A stretch of 26,531 bases of DNA, from the NCBI GenBank assembly GCA_045863035.1, contig BTUV01000036.1:1-26531 (forward strand). The letters run 5' to 3'. Position numbers and translations under genes: made by a program. Origin of the DNA: H2-BAC3 sp045863035. Its GTDB lineage: Bacteria; Bacteroidota; Ignavibacteria; Ignavibacteriales; Ignavibacteriaceae. The notes beneath the pieces are model-generated. The model searched no databases. It was not told where the DNA came from and saw nothing but the letters and a program-made list of their open reading frames with translations. Of the stretch, positions 1 to 5,616 are shown one piece after another; the first letter of the stretch is position 1; each line of letters starts with the position of its first letter.

Positions 1-48
1 AGCAGTTTCCTAAACTGTTGGTCGGAGGTTCGACTCCTCTCGGGGGCA
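1..48 (+). tRNA. tRNA-Arg (anticodon CCT), 3' part
   Basis: The window begins at about tRNA position 26. What follows fits a tRNA exactly: anticodon stem GCAGT/ACTGT around the seven-base loop TTCCTAA (anticodon CCT, reading the Arg codon AGG), a five-base variable loop TGGTC, T-stem GGAGG/CCTCT around TTCGACT, acceptor strand CGGGGGC and discriminator A at 48. CCA is not encoded (the next bases are CA). The D-arm half lies outside the window. The 3' end serves as the attachment site of the neighbouring mobile element, and the gene stays intact because the element carries an identical 3' segment. Confidence 0.93.
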
Positions 49-55
49 CAAAACC
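37..55 (+). repeat. attL: 19-bp direct repeat in the tRNA 3' end
   Basis: CTCTCGGGGGCACAAAACC is identical to 5152-5170. It covers the last part of the tRNA T-stem, the whole 3' acceptor strand, the discriminator and seven downstream bases. This is a typical site for tyrosine-integrase insertion. Confidence 0.88.
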
Positions 56-107
56 AATGCTCATAACTGATTGTTATAAAAGAGGTTGTGAGGTTTTTAT
101 TTCTTTT

Positions 108-125
108 GGGTCACTTGTGGGTCAC
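108..125 (+). promoter_or_regulatory. Paired GGGTCAC boxes, left arm (candidate integrase or Xis sites)
   Basis: GGGTCAC occurs at 108-114 and 119-125 in direct orientation, 11 bp apart (about one helical turn). The same pair with the same spacing and orientation occurs near the other end at 4996-5013. Repeats near both att sites are what arm-type recombinase sites look like in lambda- and Tn916-like systems. Binding by this integrase is inferred. Confidence 0.55.
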
Positions 126-604
126 AACCAACATAAAAACAGCCCTTTTTTACCTCAAGAATTGAGGGTCTTAAAATAGCACAGGTCTTAAGCTCCTCTT
201 CTTTTTATCCTCCGGTTCTGTTGCAGTTTCTTTCATTTTTCTTTCAATTGGATGTAGCTCCGGGCTTGCACTATCTTGCACTAAGTTCCACTATTTTTGC
301 TCTAATTTAGAGCAATTGGCTTCAGGGAAGGTAAACCGGGAAGGGTGTTTGCTCCGGCTCTCTGTTAAAATTCAGGTCAAAAGGAATATCTATTTTAATC
401 CTTTATAGAAAACCCCCTAATTTCTCAATTAGAGGGCTTCTGAGAGGGGTTCTCTCCCTGAAGGTATCTTTTGACTTCCCACAAGGCGGTCTAAATGGAT
501 AATTTATTGAGCTTAAATCTTAAATTATTAATGTTTGCTTTTCTTTGGTAATTATCCTTTATATTTAACAAAACAATTGCCCCGTTTTTTTAAGGAGAAA
601 AAAA
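126..604. other. Non-coding left arm of the element
   Basis: No convincing gene is seen. The stretch holds an imperfect hairpin at 413-436 (arms CCCCCTAATT and AATTAGAGGG, one mismatch, loop TCTC). An outer AACCCC/GGGGTT pairing extends it to about 451. At 451-467 there is one copy of a 17-bp sequence that recurs with two mismatches at 1219-1235, on the other side of the lipoprotein gene. A clear Shine-Dalgarno sequence (AAGGAG, about 591-596) precedes the ATG at 605. Confidence 0.5.
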
Positions 605-994
605 ATGAAATCAAAAATGGTACTTATCAGGGCATTTCTCATAGTGGGTATATTCAGTATACTTAATTTGGGTTGTGCGGCTATATTTAAGAGTTCTTTA
701 GAGCCGGTTAGCTTTGCATCTGAACCTGTTGGAGCGGATGTCTATATTGACGGGCAGAAATTAGGTACAACTCCCTTCCAACTTGCATTGAAACCAAGTA
801 AAACATACACTATAGAATTTAAAAAAGAAGGTTATACAAGCCGAACCGTAATTCTGAATAATAAAGTGGGTGCAGGGTGGGTTGTCTTAGATATCCTGGG
901 CGGTCTTTTACCTGTTGTAATTGATGCTGCTACTGGCGCTTGGTATACTTTCGAACAAGATCAAGTTAAATCATATTTAGAAATTAACAAATAA
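605..994 (+). CDS. PEGA-domain lipoprotein (cargo gene of the element)
   Basis: 129 residues. Residues 1-24 form a lipoprotein-type signal peptide: basic start, hydrophobic stretch at 8-20, then NLGC with Cys24 as the likely lipidated residue. The Asn at -3 makes the lipobox slightly atypical. Residues about 35-85 match a PEGA domain (Ser-Glu-Pro-x-Gly-Ala-x-Val-Tyr-Ile-Asp-Gly, then Gly-Thr-Thr-Pro). PEGA domains are extracytoplasmic beta-sandwich modules often linked to cell-envelope proteins. The C-terminal 'IDAATGAWY' segment recalls small Bacteroidota lipoproteins with a PEGA module. Start chosen for the strong AAGGAG upstream. It is the only plus-strand gene in the element and is flanked by short imperfect direct repeats, so it reads as passenger DNA. 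Its function is unknown; surface modification or exclusion is only a guess. Confidence 0.85.
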   Translation: MKSKMVLIRAFLIVGIFSILNLGCAAIFKSSLEPVSFASEPVGADVYIDGQKLGTTPFQLALKPSKTYTIEFKKEGYTSRTVILNNKVGAGWVVLDILGGLLPVVIDAATGAWYTFEQDQVKSYLEINK

Positions 995-1020
995 CAATAA
1001 CTTCGGGGCAGTTGTTTTTA
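993..1020 (+). terminator. Possible terminator after the lipoprotein gene
   Basis: A stem begins within the stop codon: AACAA-(TA bulge)-ACT pairs with AGTTGTT around a TCGGGGC loop, and a run of five T follows. The bulge makes the stem weak, hence modest confidence. Confidence 0.4.
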
Positions 1021-1250
1021 TAAGTAATTCTAAATTGATTTTTCAGTTTCAGGATAATTTTTATTCTAATAATTTTGTTAAAGAAGCATAATCTTATTTT
1101 TAAAAGAAGTGCTTTCTCGCTTAGATATTAATCAAATAGGTGATTTTACCAAAAGAGAGAATGGTATCTTTTTTTTGTGTTGTCTCTATATTATCAATTA
1201 GGACACATCTTTTAGTGTTCTCTCCCTTAGGGTATTCTTTAGAGGGTTAT

Positions 1251-2171
1251 TTAAGAAATTGAATCTCTGAAAATATCAATCTTCTCAGAGAGTTTCTCCC
1301 TAAATTCTTTTTCTTCTTCTGAGGGCTCATATATTTCTGAGGAATAATCCGGCAGCAGATATTTTTTTCTAAGGTTTCTCTTTTGCCTCTCCTTTACTGG
1401 GAGTGTGGAAATAATATTTTTAATATCAATTCCCTGTTCTTTTGAAAACCTGATTCCGCTCTGCCTGAAGAATTGCTCCAAGTCTTTTTGAGTCCTAATC
1501 TTTCCGGCAATGTCGGTAATTTGTCTCATAAAAGTTACCTCTCTTATCTGTGAATCAAATATTTCTGTGAATCTATGCAATTGATTCCCCTGAGTAATAC
1601 TTTTCAAAGTCTGCTTTCCCGGAGAAGGAAGTTCGAGAGTGTTTAATCGGTTCAATTTTATTTCAGCTCTCAGAAAATTCAATCCCTTCAGATCAGTAAG
1701 AATCTCATTCCTGTTTCTTCCCTGAAACTCTTTCACCTTATCATAAAACTTTATGGCTCTGCCCCCCTTGTTGATGAACCGCTTCCCGGCTTCATACTCT
1801 TGAATGAGAAATCCCTTTGCTCCAATTACCCGGGAAAGATATTCCTTCGGTGGTTTCCTCATGAGAAGATTGAACCCTATTTCCATTGAAGAAATATGAA
1901 TATCATTGGGAGGGGTATCAAGTAAATCAGAGAGCTCTTCGGCAGCATCAGAAAGATCAGAGTAATTTGAATCAGCTATATTGTTTCCGAAAAGAAACTT
2001 TGTTAGACTGCCATTCCCGAAAATTCCTCTCTCTGTGAAGGTAACTTTCATGTTTCTGATAGTTCCCTCAGTCTGAATCTCTCCCCGGGAGTTAGGATAT
2101 TGTTTTGTAATGTTCATGCAAGAAGGGGGCTTCATATATCCATCAATCCTGTACCGGAGTAAGTCAGTCAT
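1251..2171 (-). CDS. Phage/plasmid replication initiator, gene II/X family
   Basis: 306 residues. It resembles Rep proteins of Bacteroidota plasmids and filamentous-phage-like elements of the gene II/X family. Visible landmarks are GNGSLTKFLFGNN at 52-64, a beta-strand-like MEIGFNL at 96-102, IKFYDKVKEF at 140-149 and LRAEIKL at 167-173. Such proteins nick the double-strand origin and start rolling-circle replication. A canonical His-hydrophobic-His metal motif is not obvious, which is usual for this diverged family; Tyr143 is one possible nicking residue (inference). The gene is the last of the minus-strand genes. It starts 45 bp from a perfect 11-bp hairpin that could be its origin or a control element. 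No clear Shine-Dalgarno sequence precedes the ATG. Family assignment is by motif recall, not by alignment. Confidence 0.75.
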   Translation of the reverse strand: MTDLLRYRIDGYMKPPSCMNITKQYPNSRGEIQTEGTIRNMKVTFTERGIFGNGSLTKFLFGNNIADSNYSDLSDAAEELSDLLDTPPNDIHISSMEIGFNLLMRKPPKEYLSRVIGAKGFLIQEYEAGKRFINKGGRAIKFYDKVKEFQGRNRNEILTDLKGLNFLRAEIKLNRLNTLELPSPGKQTLKSITQGNQLHRFTEIFDSQIREVTFMRQITDIAGKIRTQKDLEQFFRQSGIRFSKEQGIDIKNIISTLPVKERQKRNLRKKYLLPDYSSEIYEPSEEEKEFREKLSEKIDIFRDSIS

Positions 2172-2216
2172 TGTATAACTCTGCGGTAATGTTTGTTGCC
2201 GAATTACAGATATTAA

Positions 2217-2253
2217 AGGAATCAGAGTTTCCCCTCCTTTCTCTCTGATTCCT
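2217..2253 (-). promoter_or_regulatory. Perfect 11-bp inverted repeat upstream of rep (candidate replication origin)
   Basis: AGGAATCAGAG (2217-2227) and CTCTGATTCCT (2243-2253) pair perfectly around a 15-base loop. On the minus strand, the direction of rep transcription, the loop is purine-rich (AAAGGAGGGG). The hairpin lies 45 bp before the rep start. It has no T-run after it, so it is not a simple terminator. Rolling-circle origins are often hairpins next to rep, but an RNA control structure is equally possible. Confidence 0.45.
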
Positions 2254-2297
2254 CCGGCTCTCTTTCAACTGCTCTGAATAAGATTTTCTCAGGTGTT

Positions 2298-2741
2298 TCA
2301 TTGGTTCTGCCCGGCTGAATTTCTCAGGGCTTCAAGCACATCAGAATATTTTCCATTAAGAACCTTTAACATCATGTCGCTTCTGTTATCCTTCATGCCG
2401 GGTGCAATAAATATTTCAATCTGCACTCCGGGAGTGAAGAACACTATTAGCAAAGTTTGGGTTCTGTAAATATCTCCGCTTGCTATTAGGTTGAAGCTGC
2501 CCTCACTCCAAAGAAATAGGGAGGTCTGAAAAACCTTGTCATTTGATTTCAGCAAATATTCCCCTTTCATCTTTCCTACAAGATTCTTAACAACCTGGCT
2601 TGTCCTATCGTGAAGGTAGAGAACATCATCAGATAAGCTCTGAGGGATTTCTCCCGCTTCTGAAATCTTGATATATTTACTGTTGCAACTATTATCTTTT
2701 TTGAAGAGTAAATATCCGGTCAGTATGTTTGAGGTCTTCAT
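2298..2741 (-). CDS. Hypothetical protein coupled to the excisionase gene
   Basis: 147 residues; not recognised. The start codon overlaps the stop of the upstream HTH gene by four bases (ATGA, 2738-2741), so translation is probably coupled and the two products may work together. The protein has no signal peptide or Cys pairs. Its middle (about residues 73-115) is rich in alternating hydrophobic residues, suggesting a beta-rich soluble fold, and the end looks helical. Its position between an excisionase-like gene and rep suggests a role in excision, copy control or replication, but nothing in the sequence proves that. Confidence 0.72.
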   Translation of the reverse strand: MKTSNILTGYLLFKKDNSCNSKYIKISEAGEIPQSLSDDVLYLHDRTSQVVKNLVGKMKGEYLLKSNDKVFQTSLFLWSEGSFNLIASGDIYRTQTLLIVFFTPGVQIEIFIAPGMKDNRSDMMLKVLNGKYSDVLEALRNSAGQNQ

Positions 2742-2998
2742 TTTCTCTTGCCCCTTCCCGGAAAAGAGTTAATCTCTGCCTTCCTTTCTTCGGGGGTTTT
2801 TACTCTTCCCTTTTTAACCCATTCGGCAAGTTCCTCTCTCCTGAAATAGATTAGTTTCCCTCCCGGCTTATAATAGGGAATCCGGTTCTTCCATGTCAGT
2901 TTATAGAGTGCACTCTTTGAGATATTCAGGAATTCGGCCGCTTCCTCAGCTCCCAAAAATCCTTCCTGTAGGTGGGTGGTTGTTACCATTTGGTTCAT
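2738..2998 (-). CDS. Excisionase-family HTH DNA-binding protein
   Basis: 86 residues. Residues about 13-64 form a winged-helix/MerR-like 'HTH_17' excisionase domain: FLGAEEAAEFLNISKSALYK as the helix-turn-helix, then PYYKPGGKLIYFRREELAEW as the wing and final helix. In Bacteroidota elements such proteins steer the integrase toward excision or act as repressors. The start could be Met1 or Met4. The purine stretch AAAGGA lies only one base before the first ATG and about ten before the second, so Met4 may be used in vivo. A TAAATTTG element (3030-3037, minus strand) 32 bp upstream fits the Bacteroidota -7 consensus TAnnTTTG. A dyad at 3069-3085 upstream of that may be an operator. Confidence 0.87.
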   Translation of the reverse strand: MNQMVTTTHLQEGFLGAEEAAEFLNISKSALYKLTWKNRIPYYKPGGKLIYFRREELAEWVKKGRVKTPEERKAEINSFPGRGKRK

Positions 2999-3029
2999 GT
3001 CCTTTCTGATTATTTGAAATTCTATGAAC

Positions 3030-3037
3030 CAAATTTA
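3030..3037 (-). promoter_or_regulatory. Candidate Bacteroidota-type -7 promoter element for the xis operon
   Basis: The minus strand reads TAAATTTG, an exact match to TAnnTTTG, 32 bp before the first ATG of the excisionase gene. No clear -33 TTTG partner is seen. Confidence 0.4.
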
Positions 3038-3068
3038 TTGACGGATATTACCTCTTTTGTCTAATCCT

Positions 3069-3095
3069 GTATAATCGGCTTATACTGGTTTATAC
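3069..3095. promoter_or_regulatory. Candidate operator: GTATAA-N5-TTATAC dyad plus a third half-site
   Basis: GTATAA (3069-3074) and TTATAC (3080-3085) form a perfect 6-bp dyad with a 5-bp spacer, and another TTATAC follows at 3090-3095. The cluster sits between the end of the 254-residue unknown gene and the excisionase promoter, where an autoregulator would bind. Protein binding is inferred. Confidence 0.4.
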
Positions 3096-3103
3096 ATACC
3101 TAA

Positions 3104-3868
3104 TTAAGTCTTTTTTGCTCCTGTCAGATTCTTAAAATCTTTTTGTAGATTTTGAATCTCTGAAGAACCAATCAATCTGTTGTCGTCTGACTTTATCGCA
3201 GCTATTCCATTCTTAATTTTTTTTCCGCTGATTAATTCCCCCTCTTTTTTGAAAAACCTCCCTATTTTTGTCCATTCCGGCTCTATGAATCCATAATCCC
3301 TTAATAGCTTTAGTAAGCTGTATAAATCAGTAACATTCTTCTTCCATTCAACTGCTTCAATTTTCGATTCCGGAGAATTCAATTCTTTCACTTGCTTTGA
3401 AGTATGTTCTTTCCTCAGTTTCTTGATCTTCTTAGCGAGAGTTTTTTTATAATAATCATGGGCTTTTTTCCGGTTCTTAATTCCTAATTTAACCTGATCT
3501 GTATATTTAGAATATTCATCTTCATTTTTGACTAATTCCCTCCGTTTCAAAAACAATTTCATAAAACCATGTCCGTAATCATCTCCCTCATCTTCAGGGG
3601 TGAATATATCGGTTTTGGTAAGCCCTTTGGATAAAAAATTCGCAAGTGCTACTTTGAGAGGTGGTTTTTCCTCATTTTCCCATAGGTCAGAAAATAGGGT
3701 GAATAATGAATCTTCATCATTGGAATCTTCACCAATTTCCGAAATATCTCTTTCAATTCGGTTTAGAGCATCATCAAATTCAGACTGAGAAAGTTTCCCA
3801 AGTATTTTTTTGAATTTGTTAAAATCAAGTAACGGCTCTAATAATTCAATCAGCAATTCTTCATTCAT
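3104..3868 (-). CDS. Hypothetical protein coupled to the integrase gene
   Basis: 254 residues, highly charged, without a signal peptide. The start overlaps the integrase stop by four bases (ATGA, 3865-3868), so it is probably made together with the integrase. Residues about 40-60 are acidic and about 128-165 are strongly basic and helical. The last third (about 185-250: TDLYSLLKLLRDYGFIEPEW and then a Lys/Gly-rich helix pair) recalls the C-terminal module of RteC-like and other Bacteroidota mobile-element proteins; this similarity is weak and from memory. RteC controls excision of Bacteroides conjugative transposons, so a regulatory role in mobility is an attractive guess. The opening 'ELLEPLLDFNKFKKIL' looks like an amphipathic helix that could mediate a protein contact. 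Confidence 0.75.
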   Translation of the reverse strand: MNEELLIELLEPLLDFNKFKKILGKLSQSEFDDALNRIERDISEIGEDSNDEDSLFTLFSDLWENEEKPPLKVALANFLSKGLTKTDIFTPEDEGDDYGHGFMKLFLKRRELVKNEDEYSKYTDQVKLGIKNRKKAHDYYKKTLAKKIKKLRKEHTSKQVKELNSPESKIEAVEWKKNVTDLYSLLKLLRDYGFIEPEWTKIGRFFKKEGELISGKKIKNGIAAIKSDDNRLIGSSEIQNLQKDFKNLTGAKKT

Positions 3869-4956
3869 ATTGAAACCAGTTCCCCTAATTTGTTTGCCGC
3901 CTTTTGCTTCTCCTTATCAATTGCATGTATATATATCATTGTTGAGGATAAATCTTTGTGCCCCAAAGTGCCGGAAACCGTTTTAATATCTGTTCCGGTG
4001 CTCAAAAGGTGTGTTGCTGCTGTGTGTCGGGCTACATGGGTTGTTACCGTTTTAGATATTCCGGCAGCTTGCCCCCATTGCTTAAGAATCCTGTTCACAT
4101 AATCAATTGAGGGCACATCAAATATGGGCTTTGTTTTATCAAAGGGAATAATACCCTTATCAAGTCCGAGAAGTGTTTCAATCTGGGAGCTGATTATGGT
4201 TTCATGTAGCCCCCTTGTTTTGCTCTGTCTGAATTTTATCCGGTCTCCCTGAATATCTCCCCATGTAATTTTTCTTACATCGGAGATTCTTAGGGCGGTT
4301 AAAAGCTGAAAAAGAAAAATCTGTTTCACCTTATCACTTTTGCAGGGAGTTCTTAACAGGGTCTTAACTTCTTCCTCATTCAGAAAAACCGCTTTCGGCT
4401 CATACTTACCAACGGTGAACCCTTCAGCCGGATATTTGAAAATGACCTTTTCCCGAATTGCTGTTCTTAGGGTGATTCTGATTTTACTGAGGTAAGTCTT
4501 GATAGTGTTCTCTTTTAGTTTCTGCTCCTGTAAGAATTTCCGTAACCCATTAAGGTAATCTGCGGTAATATTCTGAATTCTGATTCCGGGAGAGTGCTTC
4601 TCAATCCAATTTGCAGCCCCAAAGAAGTTTCTCCGGTTGTTCGGTTTGGTTTCACCTATCTGAATCATGTAAGGGGTGAAGGGGATATTTTTCTGTCTGA
4701 GCTGAATATCATAATTCCCCTGAAGAAGTTCCTTTTCCTTTTGGGCTCGTAAAAATTCCGCCTGTGCTCTTATCTCTGCATGAAGTTCCTTATTATCATT
4801 CCTGAGAGAAAATGCCTGAGGTAGCGCCTCCTGAATTCTTCTTCCCCCTATATCCCGGTAATCAAACTGAAAATAAATTCCTCTTTGCCGTTTCCTCTCC
4901 CTGAGGTAAACAAACTGAATTTTCCGTTTCCTTTTTGGCTTTTGAATTTTGCTCAT
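3865..4956 (-). CDS. int: Tyrosine recombinase / integrase
   Basis: 363 residues, normal length for Bacteroidota tRNA-site integrases. Order: a basic N-terminal arm-binding region (about 1-85, preceded by a Lys/Arg-rich tip), a SAM-like core-binding domain (about 105-180), and the catalytic domain (about 190-355). The full active site is visible: Arg223 in ALRISD, Lys246, His307 and Arg310 in HVARH, His333 in LGHKD and nucleophile Tyr342 in MIYIH. Nothing suggests inactivation. GAGGA about eight bases before the ATG serves as ribosome binding site. The gene abuts the right attachment site. The paired GGGTCAC boxes at 4996-5013 lie in its upstream region, so the recombinase could repress its own gene. 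It should catalyse insertion into and excision from the tRNA-Arg 3' end. Confidence 0.95.
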   Translation of the reverse strand: MSKIQKPKRKRKIQFVYLRERKRQRGIYFQFDYRDIGGRRIQEALPQAFSLRNDNKELHAEIRAQAEFLRAQKEKELLQGNYDIQLRQKNIPFTPYMIQIGETKPNNRRNFFGAANWIEKHSPGIRIQNITADYLNGLRKFLQEQKLKENTIKTYLSKIRITLRTAIREKVIFKYPAEGFTVGKYEPKAVFLNEEEVKTLLRTPCKSDKVKQIFLFQLLTALRISDVRKITWGDIQGDRIKFRQSKTRGLHETIISSQIETLLGLDKGIIPFDKTKPIFDVPSIDYVNRILKQWGQAAGISKTVTTHVARHTAATHLLSTGTDIKTVSGTLGHKDLSSTMIYIHAIDKEKQKAANKLGELVSI

Positions 4957-4995
4957 GGTTCTGTTCCTCTTTAAAATTGCACCTTATCAAATTCC

Positions 4996-5013
4996 GGGTC
5001 ACATGTGGGTCAC
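4996..5013 (+). promoter_or_regulatory. Paired GGGTCAC boxes, right arm
   Basis: GGGTCAC at 4996-5002 and 5007-5013, with the same 11-bp phase and orientation as the left pair at 108-125. The similarity extends across the whole GGGTCACaTGTGGGTCACAA block, where the left arm differs by one base. The boxes lie 40-57 bp upstream of the integrase ATG and 139 bp inside attR. Confidence 0.55.
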
Positions 5014-5151
5014 AAACTTTATGCAAAAATAAGTAAAGTGAAGCAATAAAAAGTAAGGTGTTCTTTGAACAGGGCAGATAACCCATTGGAATACAAGAAG
5101 TTACATTGCATATTTCTCTACTGCTTTTCTCTTGTTTTTCGGGGGCGGTTT

Positions 5152-5170
5152 CTCTCGGGGGCACAAAACC
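5152..5170 (+). repeat. attR: 19-bp direct repeat
   Basis: Exact copy of 37-55 lying outside any tRNA gene: the sequence before it does not fold into a T-arm. It marks the right boundary of the element. Confidence 0.87.
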
Positions 5171-5616
5171 CAAAAATCATTGGATGCTCTTTGCGCGGGT
5201 TCTGTCGTACGCACCGCAAACCCGGAAAATTCTCCCGCAGACAAACCGGAAACAAAGCCGTCTCTCGTAAAACTTTTAACTTTTCTCTTTTAACTAATAC
5301 CCCCCCCTCGCAGATAAGCGCAGAAAATTTCTTGTCAGCGCAAAAGAATTTAAGAACTGAAATGAAATAAAATCCTCCCCCTTTTTCCTAATCTCAACAA
5401 ACCTGACAGCTATAAATATAACCCCGATAAACATTAGTTGCAGAGTAGCAACTAATTCTCTTTTTTAGTAGAACTTCTCTTTTATAGAAACTGAAAATCT
5501 TTACAAACCCTAAAAACAGGGGTTTAAGAGTATTTATATATCTTTTTGTGTGGCACAGATATTGAGACGCGCAAAGAGTATTCTGTAACTAATTTATACA
5601 ATGCAGAGGTTCTTAA
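5171..5616. other. Intergenic region with two hairpins upstream of the cytochrome gene
   Basis: No gene is supported. Two compact inverted repeats lie here: ATTAGTTGC/GCAACTAAT (5433-5441 and 5448-5456, perfect, loop AGAGTA, followed by TCTCTTTTTT), and AAACCC/GGGTTT (5505-5510 and 5520-5525, nine-base loop). The first has the form of an intrinsic terminator or attenuator. A TATATCTTTTTG stretch near 5534-5545 could be a promoter element for the gene at 5617 but does not match TAnnTTTG exactly. Confidence 0.5.
5433..5467 (+). terminator. Terminator- or attenuator-like hairpin
   Basis: Perfect 9-bp stem with a six-base loop (5442-5447), followed by a T-rich tract at 5457-5466. It lies about 150 bp before the cytochrome start, and the only gene upstream on this strand within the window is the tRNA. 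Confidence 0.45.

Larger units (their letters stand above)
37..5170. mobile_element. Integrated element in tRNA-Arg with Rep, integrase and excisionase
   Basis: The element is bounded by an exact 19-bp direct repeat: 37-55 at the tRNA 3' end and 5152-5170 beyond the integrase gene. The repeat-to-repeat distance is 5115 bp. The contents are consistent with a self-excising and possibly self-replicating element: tyrosine integrase, small HTH excisionase, gene II/X-type replication initiator, two unknown proteins and one lipoprotein cargo gene. The DNA is visibly more AT-rich than the chromosome to its right, and the hexamer TATATA common there is almost absent here. No relaxase, capsid, coat or Zot/pI ATPase gene is visible. 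It could be an integrative plasmid, a satellite that depends on another phage, or a reduced filamentous prophage. Confidence 0.88.

Noticed and set aside
1891..1901. IHIS in Rep as a His-hydrophobic-His metal motif
   Set aside because: Only one His is present at the expected spacing, so it cannot be claimed as an HUH motif.
4862..5173. Minus-strand 103-codon frame spanning attR and overlapping the start of the integrase gene
   Set aside because: It is out of frame with the clearly homologous integrase, crosses the recombination site and has no protein-like pattern.
5187..5235. Hairpin TTTGCG/CGCAAA with CGGGTT/AACCCG as the tRNA terminator
   Set aside because: The two pairings cross each other and no T-run follows, so a simple terminator is not supported.
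5065..5370. Plus-strand 101-codon frame across attR
   Set aside because: It crosses the element boundary, is rich in Arg/Cys/Ser from low-complexity DNA and has no ribosome binding site or family features.
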